From: JBMOKU01 sp049324315
GTDB lineage: Bacteria > Bacillota > Clostridia > Peptostreptococcales > Thermotaleaceae
DNA: 64,000 bases
Assembly (NCBI GenBank): GCA_049324315.1
Contig: JBMOKU010000055.1
Location: 143,384-207,383, forward strand
Direction: 5' to 3'
Each line of letters starts with the position of its first letter. Position 1 is the stretch's first letter. The notes under the pieces were generated by a model. It saw only the letters and a program-made list of their open reading frames with translations, did not search any database and was not told the origin of the DNA. Made by a program: the position numbers and the translations under genes. Of the stretch, positions 17,104 through 26,038 are shown in pieces.

Positions 17104-17134
17104 AATAAAACTTCGGGATTACCGAAGTTTTATT
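17104..17134 (+). terminator. Terminator of the glycosyltransferase/carbonic anhydrase operon
   Basis: Thirteen-base perfect arms (AATAAAACTTCGG and complement) surround a GATTA loop, followed by GTTTTATATTG. The AT-rich stem base could also act on the opposite strand. Confidence 0.75.
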
Positions 17135-17279
17135 GTTTTATATTGTTACATATGTTCTCGTTTTTCCCAAAAGCATGGCCCTAATGCAGCTAACTGCTAA
17201 CCACGTTTATCGCTTTATAAAATAAAGAGATTAAAACTTTAACAGAATATCACACTACCATTGACCGTATATAAAGTAT

Positions 17280-18047
17280 TCATCCCATTACGTGGAAACC
17301 ACAGTCAACATGGATGTTTTCTCCTGTAATACCTGTGCTCAAATCACTGCATAAAAACACTGCTGTATTTGCCACTTCCTCTGTTGATACCAATCTGCCC
17401 ATAGGCACCTTTTCTTCAAAATCCTTCAACAAATTATTAAAATTCCTAATCCCTTTGGCCGCTAGGGTCTTAATAGGGCCAGCTGAAATGGCATTGACAC
17501 GGATATTCTCTTTTCCTAAATCTGCAGCAAGGTATCTCACACTTGCCTCTAACGCTGCTTTGGCTACCCCCATGACATTGTAATTTGGAACAACTCTCTC
17601 TCCACCAAGATACGTTAACGTAATTACGCTGCCACCTTCTGTCATCAGCGGCTTGGCATATTTCGTTACAGCAACGAGGGAATAGGCACTGATATCTTGA
17701 GCCATCATATACCCTTCTCGGGAAGTATCCATATATAATCCTTCCAATTCCTCTTTTTTAGCATGGGCTATACTGTGAACGACACCATGTAAAACACCAA
17801 ACTCTTTCTCCAAGGTTTTAAAAACCCTTTCAATCTCTTCATCACTCCTTACGTCACAGGGAATAAGAATTTTATTCGGGATATCCTCTGTCAATTTTGC
17901 AATATGCTCTTCGCTTCTCTCACCTTGATATGTAAAGGCCAATCTTGCTCCTGCTTTATGAAGTGCCTGGGCTATCCCCCAAGCGATACTCCATTTGTTA
18001 GCGACACCCATAATTAAAATGTTTTTTCCTTGCAGCAAAGAACTCAT
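17280..18047 (-). CDS. fabI: Enoyl-[acyl-carrier-protein] reductase (NADH)
   Basis: FabI performs the last reduction of each fatty-acid elongation cycle, enoyl-ACP to acyl-ACP, using NADH in the cytosol. The protein is an SDR of 255 residues with the GVANKWSIAWGIAQAL dinucleotide loop at about 14-29, SIAHA around 90 and the FabI-type catalytic pair Tyr-X6-Lys in YNVMGVAK near 155-163. The SAGPIKTLAAKGI substrate loop is typical. The ATG at 18047 follows GTGGAG; the frame could also start at GTG 18056. It stands away from any fab cluster and lies just downstream of the cell-wall genes. The motif set excludes FabL and FabV. Confidence 0.93.
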   Translation of the reverse strand: MSSLLQGKNILIMGVANKWSIAWGIAQALHKAGARLAFTYQGERSEEHIAKLTEDIPNKILIPCDVRSDEEIERVFKTLEKEFGVLHGVVHSIAHAKKEELEGLYMDTSREGYMMAQDISAYSLVAVTKYAKPLMTEGGSVITLTYLGGERVVPNYNVMGVAKAALEASVRYLAADLGKENIRVNAISAGPIKTLAAKGIRNFNNLLKDFEEKVPMGRLVSTEEVANTAVFLCSDLSTGITGENIHVDCGFHVMG

Positions 18048-18080
18048 AATCTCCACGCTCCCCTTTCATTTTACACTGTG

Positions 18081-19490
18081 TTATTTTATATTTCTTAATG
18101 CAGTAATGATTATATCTCTGGCAATCGGTGCTGCAGCTGTACCGCCTGTTGATCCACTGCTTTCGAGGATCACGGCAACGGCTACCTTTGGGTCTTCAAC
18201 AGGAGCATACCCGACAAACCAAGCATGGGCCTTTCCCGTTTCATTTTCTGCAGTGCCCGTTTTGCCTGCAACCTTTACATTTTTGATTCTGGCATTTGTA
18301 CCAGTACCTTCACGGACAACTTTCACCATCATATCTTCCAGCTGCTGACTGATCATACTGTTAATAGGACGGGCTATTACCTCAGCTTTACTTCCCCTCA
18401 GCGTTCTCCCTTCCGGTGTAAGAATTTCCTTTACTAGGATGGGTTTCATCATAACCCCGTCATTGGCAATGGCAGAGGTAATCAAAGCCATATTCAGCGG
18501 AGTTACCAGAACCTTTCCTTGCCCAATAGCTGTTGCACCCAACTCTGGTCTGGTCATAACCGATTGTTCAGGGAAAATCGATGTCTTTGTTTTTAGGTCA
18601 AAGGGAATGATTTTATTAAGATAAAGTCGCTCGGCGGTTTTACGCAGCTTCTCTTCTCCTAGCTGGAGTCCGATTTGACTAAAAGTGACATTGCAGGATT
18701 TCGCCATGGCCTCTTCTAAATTTAGTTCTCCGTGGGCAATTCCTTTATAGTCCTTTAGTACATAGCCGTCAATATTGATAGATCCCTCACATGTAAATTT
18801 TTCTTCAACGATGTCAGGAGTTTCAAGGGCAGCCGCTGCCGTAACCAGTTTAAAAACAGAGCCAGGTGTGTATAATCCCATGGTAGCTCTATTTAACAAA
18901 GGACTATTATCATCCTCTACAATGTCTTCCCAGTTTCCCTTCAGAGCCGCAGGATCAAAGTCTGGTTTACTGACCATGGCATAGATTTCTCCCGTTTTGG
19001 GATTCATTAAAACGATAGCCCCTTTTTTACCTTTAAGTCTTTGGGCAGCATATTTCTGTAAATTATGATCAATGGTCAAAATCAGATTATTTCCATTCTC
19101 ACTGGGACCGGAAATTTTATCGCGAATCTCAAGGATAGGATTATTGTCATGCATATTCAACAGGGATTGATTATAAGAAGCCTCCAGGCCTGCCTTTCCA
19201 TATTCTTTTAAGCTGTAGCCTATCACATGGCTGTATAAAGATCCGTATTTATAGATCCGATTTTGCTGCTCATTTTTTTTCTCACTGTATGCCAGTGTGT
19301 TTCCATTTCTATCGGCTATAGTGCCCCTTAGTACAAGCTCCTCATTAATCCACTGTCGTTTGTTATAACTGTTAGAAACCACTTTGGACGCTTGAAAAAT
19401 TTCAAAATAACTCATATATAGTACTAGGCTTAAAAAAAGTCCACAAATCCCAATTAAGACCTTAATGATCCTCTTGGATTCTTTGTCCAT
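18081..19490 (-). CDS. Class B penicillin-binding protein (PbpA-like transpeptidase)
   Basis: A 469-residue membrane-anchored DD-transpeptidase with one helix at about 11-30. It crosslinks peptidoglycan outside the membrane. The active-site motifs are SVFK (nucleophile Ser, within TPGSVFKLVTA near 211-221), SCN near 266 and KTGT near 410. The dimerisation region at residues 50-110 is short, so it resembles the PbpA partner of RodA/FtsW proteins in actinobacteria and clostridia rather than full-length SpoVD or PBP2B. It overlaps the FtsW-like gene by 29 bases and starts with AGGAGG upstream, which fixes the ATG at 19490. With the FHA and FtsW-like genes it forms a wall-synthesis unit. Confidence 0.9.
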   Translation of the reverse strand: MDKESKRIIKVLIGICGLFLSLVLYMSYFEIFQASKVVSNSYNKRQWINEELVLRGTIADRNGNTLAYSEKKNEQQNRIYKYGSLYSHVIGYSLKEYGKAGLEASYNQSLLNMHDNNPILEIRDKISGPSENGNNLILTIDHNLQKYAAQRLKGKKGAIVLMNPKTGEIYAMVSKPDFDPAALKGNWEDIVEDDNSPLLNRATMGLYTPGSVFKLVTAAAALETPDIVEEKFTCEGSINIDGYVLKDYKGIAHGELNLEEAMAKSCNVTFSQIGLQLGEEKLRKTAERLYLNKIIPFDLKTKTSIFPEQSVMTRPELGATAIGQGKVLVTPLNMALITSAIANDGVMMKPILVKEILTPEGRTLRGSKAEVIARPINSMISQQLEDMMVKVVREGTGTNARIKNVKVAGKTGTAENETGKAHAWFVGYAPVEDPKVAVAVILESSGSTGGTAAAPIARDIIITALRNIK

Positions 19491-20697
19491 AGTCCTCCTC
19501 CTGTTCCTCAGAAGCCGCTTGTAAAATGCCTAAAGCTGCAAAGCTGGATACGAGAGAGCTTCCGCCATAGCTAACGAAGGGCAAGGTCACGCCTGTTAGC
19601 GGGACTAGCTTTATAACGCCCCCCAATATGATAAACGACTGAAAGCCAAACATAGCCGTTATACCCAGGGCAATGATCCTATAGAAACGATGATTCTGTC
19701 CTAATGCTATTTTAAAGCCACGATATACAAATATAAAGAACAGCATGATGATAGCTATTCCGCCGAAAATTCCCATTTCCTCGCAAATCGCCGAGAAAAT
19801 GAAATCATTATGTACTTCCGGTATAAATTCCGGATGCCCCAGCCCTAGTCCTGTACCAAAAAAGCCGCCTGAGGCAATGGCAAATAAGGATTGGGTAATT
19901 TGATAACCCTTGCTGTCTATATATCTCCATGGATCTATCCATGTTTCTACCCTAACTTTTACGTGATTGACAAAAAAATAGCTTACAATGCCCGGAACAG
20001 CAGCGCCTAAGACATTGTATAGTACATTCCATCTTTTTTCTTCATATATATAATAAATAACAATAAATATTAGAAAAAAAAGCAGCGCGGAGCCTAAATC
20101 CCGCTGTAAAAACAAAAATCCAATGTGCGCATAGATAATTCCCAGAAAAACATATTCATTTTTTACATGTTTTTTATCTTGAAAATAGGATGCCAGAAAA
20201 AAGACAAAGGACAGCTTGATCATCTCTGCAGGTTGAAACCCGAAACCGCCGACTTTAATCCAGTTAATCGCTCCTTTAACCCTTGTCCCGAACACCAGTG
20301 TGGCAACAAACAATCCCATGGAAAACAATACATATTCCCTCGTCCAGTTTTCCCATCCTTTTATATACTTGACAACATAGTAAAACAGAAAAAAGCTCAA
20401 AATACCGATGACAAACCATACAGCTTGCTTCATGCCATACTCAGGATTAATCCGATAAATCATGATAATCCCTATACTGGCCAACATGGACACAATGAGA
20501 AAAATATAATGATCTCCTGTAGAAATCTTTGTCAGTACCATATTTGAAAAGTAAATCAACCCAATAATAATCACGCCGGCTATCAATATATTATTATCTA
20601 ATTGATCCCGGTATAAGTATAACAGCGTCAGCCCGATACCATCGATAAGCAGCAAAAGATTTTGGGGCGTTCTATGGTGGTTGAGCATCTTCAACAT
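19462..20697 (-). CDS. FtsW/RodA/SpoVE-family peptidoglycan polymerase
   Basis: A 411-residue protein with about ten membrane helices. Family signatures are LGSALLFF, the GFGFQPAEMIKLSFV loop, and the C-terminal LPFVSYGGSSLV motif near residue 375. SEDS proteins polymerise lipid II into glycan strands and work with a class B PBP, here the overlapping downstream gene. The ATG at 20697 has GAGGTG upstream; one codon earlier a GTG is also in frame. Whether it serves division, elongation or sporulation cannot be decided from this sequence alone; the FHA-SEDS-PBP arrangement is most like the actinobacterial fhaB-rodA-pbpA cluster. Confidence 0.9.
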   Translation of the reverse strand: MLKMLNHHRTPQNLLLLIDGIGLTLLYLYRDQLDNNILIAGVIIIGLIYFSNMVLTKISTGDHYIFLIVSMLASIGIIMIYRINPEYGMKQAVWFVIGILSFFLFYYVVKYIKGWENWTREYVLFSMGLFVATLVFGTRVKGAINWIKVGGFGFQPAEMIKLSFVFFLASYFQDKKHVKNEYVFLGIIYAHIGFLFLQRDLGSALLFFLIFIVIYYIYEEKRWNVLYNVLGAAVPGIVSYFFVNHVKVRVETWIDPWRYIDSKGYQITQSLFAIASGGFFGTGLGLGHPEFIPEVHNDFIFSAICEEMGIFGGIAIIMLFFIFVYRGFKIALGQNHRFYRIIALGITAMFGFQSFIILGGVIKLVPLTGVTLPFVSYGGSSLVSSFAALGILQAASEEQEEDYGQRIQEDH

Positions 20698-20708
20698 CAC
20701 AACACCTC

Positions 20709-21143
20709 TTATTTATTTCTTACATATAAAAACTCAATTTGTCCAAAGCCAATGCGGTCTCCATTCTTCAGCATGACCGCATCCAAAATTCTTTCACCAT
20801 TTAAATACGTCCCGTTAGCACTGTCAAAATCTTCTAGAAAGTATTCTTCTTCATCCTTTGTTATCTGCGCATGGTGGTTTGAAACAAATGGGTCTTTTAT
20901 CACAATCGTATTTTCATTTCCTCTACCAATATATATTTTTTCATCGGATAATATGTATTCATCATTCATTTTAAAAGGCAATGTATCCTTACGATTGATC
21001 AATTTCAGGTAAGGATGATCGCTGGCCATGACTCCGCTCATACTGCGGATATCCAGATAGATTAATCTCATGATTCCAAAGATAAATAGATAAATTAAGA
21101 AAATAAATAGATACTTAAAAGCCAGTGATATTAAACTAAACAT
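20709..21143 (-). CDS. Membrane-anchored FHA-domain protein
   Basis: The protein has one N-terminal membrane helix (residues about 8-25) and a forkhead-associated domain at about 65-144. The FHA phosphothreonine pocket is intact: IGRG, then SNHHAQI, then NGTYLNG. FHA domains bind phosphothreonine peptides, so the protein probably recruits wall-synthesis proteins phosphorylated by a PASTA-type Ser/Thr kinase; no such kinase is in the window. I place the start at ATG 21143, which has TAGGTGAT upstream and begins MFSLISLAFKYLF. The longer frame to 21185 begins inside a TATAAT box. It is the first gene of the FHA-FtsW-PBP operon. Confidence 0.82.
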   Translation of the reverse strand: MFSLISLAFKYLFIFLIYLFIFGIMRLIYLDIRSMSGVMASDHPYLKLINRKDTLPFKMNDEYILSDEKIYIGRGNENTIVIKDPFVSNHHAQITKDEEEYFLEDFDSANGTYLNGERILDAVMLKNGDRIGFGQIEFLYVRNK

Positions 21144-21212
21144 GGGATCACCTACCATATCATCTAGGAAACGAACTATCTCCATTATACTAAATAATGT
21201 AACATAAAGGAA

Positions 21213-21252
21213 CGACTTTTAAAAGATACTATCCGTCATCTTATAAAAGTCG
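21213..21252 (-). terminator. Hairpin after pepF
   Basis: CGACTTTT at 21213 pairs with AAAAGTCG at 21245, extended by imperfect pairing of AAAGAT with ATCTT. It lies 83 bases after the pepF stop on the minus strand. The following T run is short, so termination strength is uncertain. Confidence 0.45.
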
Positions 21253-21334
21253 TCCACTTTTGCTATATCTATCTGATTATCGCCAATTTCTCTATAGTTC
21301 ATACCTGCTAGGCATAAACGAATCATCCTTGTTC

Positions 21335-23164
21335 TTATTGTTCAAGCATTCCCTCCAACGCATCCACCAGTCTGCTAAACACCTGCAAAGCCTGTTCTAT
21401 TGGTTCTGGTGATGTCATATCCACCCCTGCATCTTGCAGCAGATTGATAGGATAATTCGAGCCTCCGCTCTTCAAGAAACGGATATATCTTGAAACAGCA
21501 TCTTCGCCTTCCTTTACTATTTGTTGAGATAAAGAAATGGCTGCTGAAAAACCGGTAGCGTATTTGTACACATAGAATGCATTATAGAAATGAGGGATTC
21601 TTGCCCATTCCATCTTGATTTCTTCATCGATGACCATATCGGGGCCATAGTATTTCTTGTTCAACTCTCCATAAATCTCACTCAGCAGCTCAGGCGTTAG
21701 CGCTTCACCCATTTCAATCTTTTCATGGGTTATTTTTTCAAACTCAGCGAACATCGTCTGCCGATAGACAGTACCTCTGAATTGCTCAAGATAATGATTC
21801 AACAGATACATTTTCTCATTCTTGTCTTTTGTATTTGCCAACAGATACTCCATGAGCAGCGTTTCATTAACGGTGGATGCCACTTCTGCCACAAAAATCT
21901 TATACCCAGCATAAACATAAGGCTGTGTATTTTTTGAGTAGTACGAATGGAGAGAATGTCCCATTTCATGGGCAAGGGTAAACATATCATTGATGGTTCC
22001 CTGGTAATTCAAAAGCACATAAGGTGGACTGTCATAGGTTCCCCATGAATAAGCACCGCTGGTCTTGCCTTCGTTTTCATAGACGTCGATCCAACCTTCG
22101 TTAAAGCCTTCCTCTAACGTAAGAATATAATCCTCACCTAGCGGAGCCAGACCCTCTTTGATTTTTGCTTGGGACTGCGGATAGTCTATCTCCATCTTTA
22201 CATCTTTTACAATAGGCGTATATAGATCATACATATGTAGTTCATCAACACCTAACACTTTCTTTCTTAAACGCACATATCGGTACATACTGTCCAGATG
22301 TTTATGCATGGTATTAATCAAATTGTCGTATACTTCCAAAGGCACATTGTCTGCATCTAAGGACGCCTTCAGTGCGGAAGGATACTTTCTAACCCTGGCA
22401 TAAAAGGCATCTTTCTTTACACTGTAATTTAACGTAGATGCTATGGTATTTTTCTGCTTATCATAGGAACTATACAATGCTTGGAAAGCATCTTTACGTA
22501 CCCTTCTGTCGCGACTCTCCATAAGCTTAATGAAACGACCCTTGGTTACTTCTACTTCCTCTCCATCCTCATCTTGGATGCTTGGGAATTTTATATCTGC
22601 ATTATTAATCATTCCGAATATATTTTTAGGAGCAGTGGATATTTCTCCTACCTGGGCTAAAAGCTGTTCTTCTTCCTTGGACAGCACATGTGCTTTCTGT
22701 CGGAGAATCTCCTCCAAATAAAACTCGTATTTCTTCAATTGTTGATCATCCTTCAAAAAGCTGCGGATGGTATCCTCTGAAATACTGAGGATTTCCGGTA
22801 CTAAAAAGGATAGTTTACTCTGGATTTCCACACTTAAGCTATGGGCTCTGTCAGTCATCCCTTGATATTTTGTAACGGTATTGTCTTCATCCTTACGCAT
22901 TTTGGCATAAACAAAGATATTTTCAATGATTCTGGATATTTCATCCTGAAGATTCAGGGCATGAAACAGTGTTTGAGCAGATTTGCTTAAATTCCCCTTA
23001 TACTGTTCAATCCCCTTCACCATTTCCTTGACCTTCTGCACGTCCCGTTCCCATAATTCCTCCGTGGCGTACAGCTTTCCAAGATCCCATTTGTATTGAT
23101 CCGGAATGTCTTTTCTTTTTTTAATAATATTTCCCTTCTTTTCCATTACATTCATAGACACCAC
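21335..23164 (-). CDS. pepF: Oligoendopeptidase F, M3B metallopeptidase
   Basis: A cytosolic zinc peptidase of about 609 residues that cuts oligopeptides of 7-17 residues. The HEXXH zinc site is LAHEMGHSLHS near residue 392, and the third ligand Glu is in the following VAEVASTVNE segment. The N-terminal PepF domain (RKDIPDQYKWDL) is present. The open frame begins at 23203, but an AAAGGAGG site points to the GTG at 23164; the ATG at 23155 is an alternative. It is divergent from the DRTGG gene. No operon partner is seen. Confidence 0.92.
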   Translation of the reverse strand: MVSMNVMEKKGNIIKKRKDIPDQYKWDLGKLYATEELWERDVQKVKEMVKGIEQYKGNLSKSAQTLFHALNLQDEISRIIENIFVYAKMRKDEDNTVTKYQGMTDRAHSLSVEIQSKLSFLVPEILSISEDTIRSFLKDDQQLKKYEFYLEEILRQKAHVLSKEEEQLLAQVGEISTAPKNIFGMINNADIKFPSIQDEDGEEVEVTKGRFIKLMESRDRRVRKDAFQALYSSYDKQKNTIASTLNYSVKKDAFYARVRKYPSALKASLDADNVPLEVYDNLINTMHKHLDSMYRYVRLRKKVLGVDELHMYDLYTPIVKDVKMEIDYPQSQAKIKEGLAPLGEDYILTLEEGFNEGWIDVYENEGKTSGAYSWGTYDSPPYVLLNYQGTINDMFTLAHEMGHSLHSYYSKNTQPYVYAGYKIFVAEVASTVNETLLMEYLLANTKDKNEKMYLLNHYLEQFRGTVYRQTMFAEFEKITHEKIEMGEALTPELLSEIYGELNKKYYGPDMVIDEEIKMEWARIPHFYNAFYVYKYATGFSAAISLSQQIVKEGEDAVSRYIRFLKSGGSNYPINLLQDAGVDMTSPEPIEQALQVFSRLVDALEGMLEQ

Positions 23165-23305
23165 TGCATCATCCTCCTTTGAAAAACTTATGCATACAAG
23201 CAATTTACATCATCTCAGCACTTTTTTCATTACTCAATATATTATACCCATAAACTTTCCATACCAACAAGATTTATTCTTTAGAATAAAAACTGATGCA
23301 GAATA

Positions 23306-23334
23306 TTTCAATAGATGATATTCTATAGTATAAT
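23306..23334 (+). promoter_or_regulatory. Promoter of the DRTGG/hydrogenase-like operon
   Basis: TTTCAA at 23306-23311 and TATAAT at 23329-23334 are separated by exactly 17 bases, 21 bases before the TTG start. Confidence 0.5.
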
Positions 23335-23355
23335 AATAAGTTGGAGGTGTTATGG

Positions 23356-23694
23356 TTGAAATTATCTGATATCGTTGAGATACTATCTGCAGACCTTTGT
23401 ACCAGTAACGCAGATTTCAATATGGACATTCTATACGGCAGGGCATCGGACCTATTAAGCGATGTACTGCGATTCCCCATGGAGAATGCCGTTTTATTAA
23501 CAGGTCTTGTTAATCCTCAGGTTATCCGTACCGCAGAGATGGTGGATATAAAGGCCATTGTCTTTGTACGGGATAAAGTGCCTACTGAAGAAATGATTGA
23601 ATTAGCAGAAGAACTTGGTATTATTCTAATGACCACGAAGCATAAGCTCTATAGATGCTGCGGACTCTTATATAATCAGGGTCTGTTTGATTAG
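23356..23694 (+). CDS. DRTGG-domain protein
   Basis: A 112-residue protein resembling the DRTGG domain, a CBS/HPr-kinase-associated fold often found as a single small protein beside Fe-S and hydrogenase-like proteins in clostridia. The conserved region is YGRASDLLSDVLRF and the GLVNPQVIRTAEMVDI segment. I place the start at TTG 23356, seven bases after GGAGGTG; the ATG at 23352 is out of frame and meets a stop at once. Twelve bases separate it from the hydrogenase-like gene. Its biochemical role is not known; sensing or redox regulation is inferred from context only. Confidence 0.8.
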   Translation: MKLSDIVEILSADLCTSNADFNMDILYGRASDLLSDVLRFPMENAVLLTGLVNPQVIRTAEMVDIKAIVFVRDKVPTEEMIELAEELGIILMTTKHKLYRCCGLLYNQGLFD

Positions 23695-23705
23695 GAGGGA
23701 TACCC

Positions 23706-25040
23706 GTGGATGAATACTTCCACTCCGTTCAATTAGATGAGAAACAATGTATCGGATGCACCAATTGTATCAAAAGGTGTCCTACAGAAGCGATTCGTGT
23801 AAAAAACGGTAAAGCAAGAATTATTAAAGAACGATGTATTGACTGCGGTGAATGCATCCGGGTTTGTCCGCAGCACGCTAAGAACGGTGTTACAGATTCT
23901 ATCAAGGACATTGAAAACTTTAAATATAAGGTGGCACTGCCTGCCCCTTCCATTTTGAGTCAATTCGACGAAAATGTAAGTCCTGGAAAAATCCTCGCTT
24001 CTCTTAAATTGTTAGGATTTGACGATGTTGTTGAAGTTTCCAGGGGAGCAGATATTGTTTCTCATTATACCAAAGAAATGATCAACAAAGCAAAAAAGCT
24101 GCCACTAATATCTTCATCTTGTCCGGTTATTGTGCGGCTCATACAAATTCGTTTTCCAAGTCTTCTGGACAATATCATACCCATAGAATCACCTATGGAA
24201 GTGGCAGCAGGTATCGCCCGCCAAAAGGCCATAGAAAAGACCGGGCTTCCAACAGAAGACATAGGTATATTCTTTATAAGCCCTTGTCCGGCCAAAATGA
24301 CCAGTGTGAAAGAGCCTTTGGGTAATCTAAAATCCAATGTGGATGGTGTTATTTCCATCAAATCTCTTTATCCCTGCATGCAAAAGAATCTGAAGAAAGA
24401 CTTGGACGAAGAGGAGTTTTATGATTCCGGCAAAGCCATCGGTTGGGCGAGATCCGGCGGTGAAACCTTCTCCTTAGGGATTAAGGATTATTTATGCGTT
24501 GACGGAATTGAAAACGTTATCCAAGTACTGGACGAGGTAGAAAACGAGAAGATTAGAGAAATCCAGTTCATTGAATGCTTAGCTTGCAACAATGGATGTG
24601 TCGGTGGCTCTTTAACCGTTGAAAATCCATTCGTAGCAAGAAATCGAATTCGAAGACTTGCAGAAAAATATATGAAAACCAAAGAAATCGCCGTTGATAA
24701 AGCGATTGAAGAATATTCCTTCACAGAAAACATTGATCCAAAGAACGTTCATAAGCTGGATGAAAATATCATGGAAGCCATGAAAAAGATGGAAAGAATC
24801 TCTTGTATCCAACAAATGCTTCCTAACTTAGACTGTGGTGCCTGTGGTTCACCCAACTGCAAAGCATTGGCCGAAGATATCGTTTTAGGATATTCTGAAT
24901 TAGACGACTGTATGGTCATTTTCCGAGATAAGTATAAAAAGCTTAATCAAGAAAAAATAGAACACCAAGATAGAAATAATTCAGAACAGCAGGAAATTCA
25001 AACCGTGGAAGAAGATCAATCTAATAACCAAGAGGAGTAA
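23706..25040 (+). CDS. [FeFe]-hydrogenase-like iron-sulfur protein (putative sensory type)
   Basis: The 444-residue protein begins with two [4Fe-4S] motifs (CIGCTNCIKRCP and CIDCGECIRVCP, residues 12-55), continues with an Fe-only hydrogenase large-subunit domain (about 75-350) and ends with a CODH/ACS-type Fe-S domain containing CGACGSPNC, then a Gln/Glu-rich tail. H-cluster positions are seen as SSSCP, SPCPAK and LACNNGCVGG. In catalytic hydrogenases the first motif is TSCCP; here the proton-relay Cys is Ser, as in poorly active sensory groups. No maturase genes are nearby. It starts at GTG 23706 behind TAGGAGGG, is cotranscribed with the DRTGG gene and ends in a terminator overlapping its stop codon. 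I infer H2 or redox sensing rather than turnover. Confidence 0.82.
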   Translation: MDEYFHSVQLDEKQCIGCTNCIKRCPTEAIRVKNGKARIIKERCIDCGECIRVCPQHAKNGVTDSIKDIENFKYKVALPAPSILSQFDENVSPGKILASLKLLGFDDVVEVSRGADIVSHYTKEMINKAKKLPLISSSCPVIVRLIQIRFPSLLDNIIPIESPMEVAAGIARQKAIEKTGLPTEDIGIFFISPCPAKMTSVKEPLGNLKSNVDGVISIKSLYPCMQKNLKKDLDEEEFYDSGKAIGWARSGGETFSLGIKDYLCVDGIENVIQVLDEVENEKIREIQFIECLACNNGCVGGSLTVENPFVARNRIRRLAEKYMKTKEIAVDKAIEEYSFTENIDPKNVHKLDENIMEAMKKMERISCIQQMLPNLDCGACGSPNCKALAEDIVLGYSELDDCMVIFRDKYKKLNQEKIEHQDRNNSEQQEIQTVEEDQSNNQEE

Positions 25041-25073
25041 GTAGAAAATATATGCTTACTCCTCTTCATTTTT
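25030..25073 (+). terminator. Terminator overlapping the hydrogenase-like stop codon
   Basis: Twelve-base arms AAGAGGAGTAAG and its complement enclose a 13-base loop and are followed by CATTTTT. The left arm includes the stop codon. Confidence 0.8.
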
Positions 25074-25160
25074 CGAATAATTCCTCATCTCTACGCATAA
25101 GTATCTCATGATATAGATGCAAAGATATATGATTAGATGCTACTTTTTAGGAGGAATACC

Positions 25161-25985
25161 ATGGACAACCGACCTATTGGAATATTTGATTCAGGTGTGG
25201 GCGGGCTGACGGCTGTTCCACACATCATGAGAGAACTGCCGAGTGAGCGTTTCATCTACTTTGGAGATACAGCCCGCACACCCTATGGCTCGAAGGCAAA
25301 ATCAACCATCAAAAACTTTACAATGCAAATCGCAGATTTTCTGGTCCATAAAAATGTGAAAATGCTGGTCATAGCGTGCAATACCATTACGTCAACCTGC
25401 CTGGAGGATTTGCAGGCCTATTATCCAAATCTTCCTATTGTAGGCATCATAGAACCTGCTGCCAAGAAAATTTCCATGACCTGTTCAGCCAGGCATCGAA
25501 TTGGGATTATCGGTACAAAAGCTACGATTCATCAAAGAGCATACATCAACGCCATTACGAGATATAACCCTCAGTTACGTATATATGAAAGTCCATGTCC
25601 CATCTTTGTTCCATTAATCGAAGAAGGAATCATCGACAATCCCATCATGGAACTGTCCGTCAAATATTATTTGGATGAATTTGTAGATAACTATCAACTG
25701 GACACGTTGGTTTTAGGATGTACCCATTATCCCCTCATTCGTCAAATCATTGAAAGGCTTTATCCTCAATTGAAAATTGTTGATCCTTCCTTTGAAATTG
25801 TCGAAAGTGTCAAAGAAACACTCATGAAACATAATATATTGGCACATCAGTCAGCATATCAAAATATTTTCTATGCCAGCGACTTGTCAGAGAATTTCAT
25901 GAACATGATCTCTTCCATCTTCGGCAAGGAAAATGTCAATGTTGATTTTAAAAACTTTGATCTCGATGGGATGGACTGCAAATAA
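25161..25985 (+). CDS. murI: Glutamate racemase
   Basis: MurI makes D-glutamate for peptidoglycan from L-glutamate in the cytosol. The protein has 274 residues from the ATG at 25161, which follows TAGGAGGAA; eight further upstream codons of the open frame carry that ribosome site and are not coding. The family motifs are FDSGVGGLT at 8-16, the first catalytic Cys in ACNTITS near residue 73 and the second in GCTHYPL near 183. Length and motif spacing are normal. It stands alone between a terminator and a convergent gene. Confidence 0.95.
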   Translation: MDNRPIGIFDSGVGGLTAVPHIMRELPSERFIYFGDTARTPYGSKAKSTIKNFTMQIADFLVHKNVKMLVIACNTITSTCLEDLQAYYPNLPIVGIIEPAAKKISMTCSARHRIGIIGTKATIHQRAYINAITRYNPQLRIYESPCPIFVPLIEEGIIDNPIMELSVKYYLDEFVDNYQLDTLVLGCTHYPLIRQIIERLYPQLKIVDPSFEIVESVKETLMKHNILAHQSAYQNIFYASDLSENFMNMISSIFGKENVNVDFKNFDLDGMDCK

Positions 25986-25999
25986 TCAATGACACTGAA

Positions 26000-26032
26000 A
26001 GAACCATAGGTCTCTTATTGACTTATGGTTTC
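26000..26032. terminator. Hairpin between convergent murI and the small membrane-protein gene
   Basis: AGAACCATA and TATGGTTTCT arms with GTC/GAC near the loop form a stem with one mismatch, followed by TATATTTT on the plus side. It probably ends murI transcripts. Confidence 0.6.
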
Positions 26033-26038
26033 TATATT

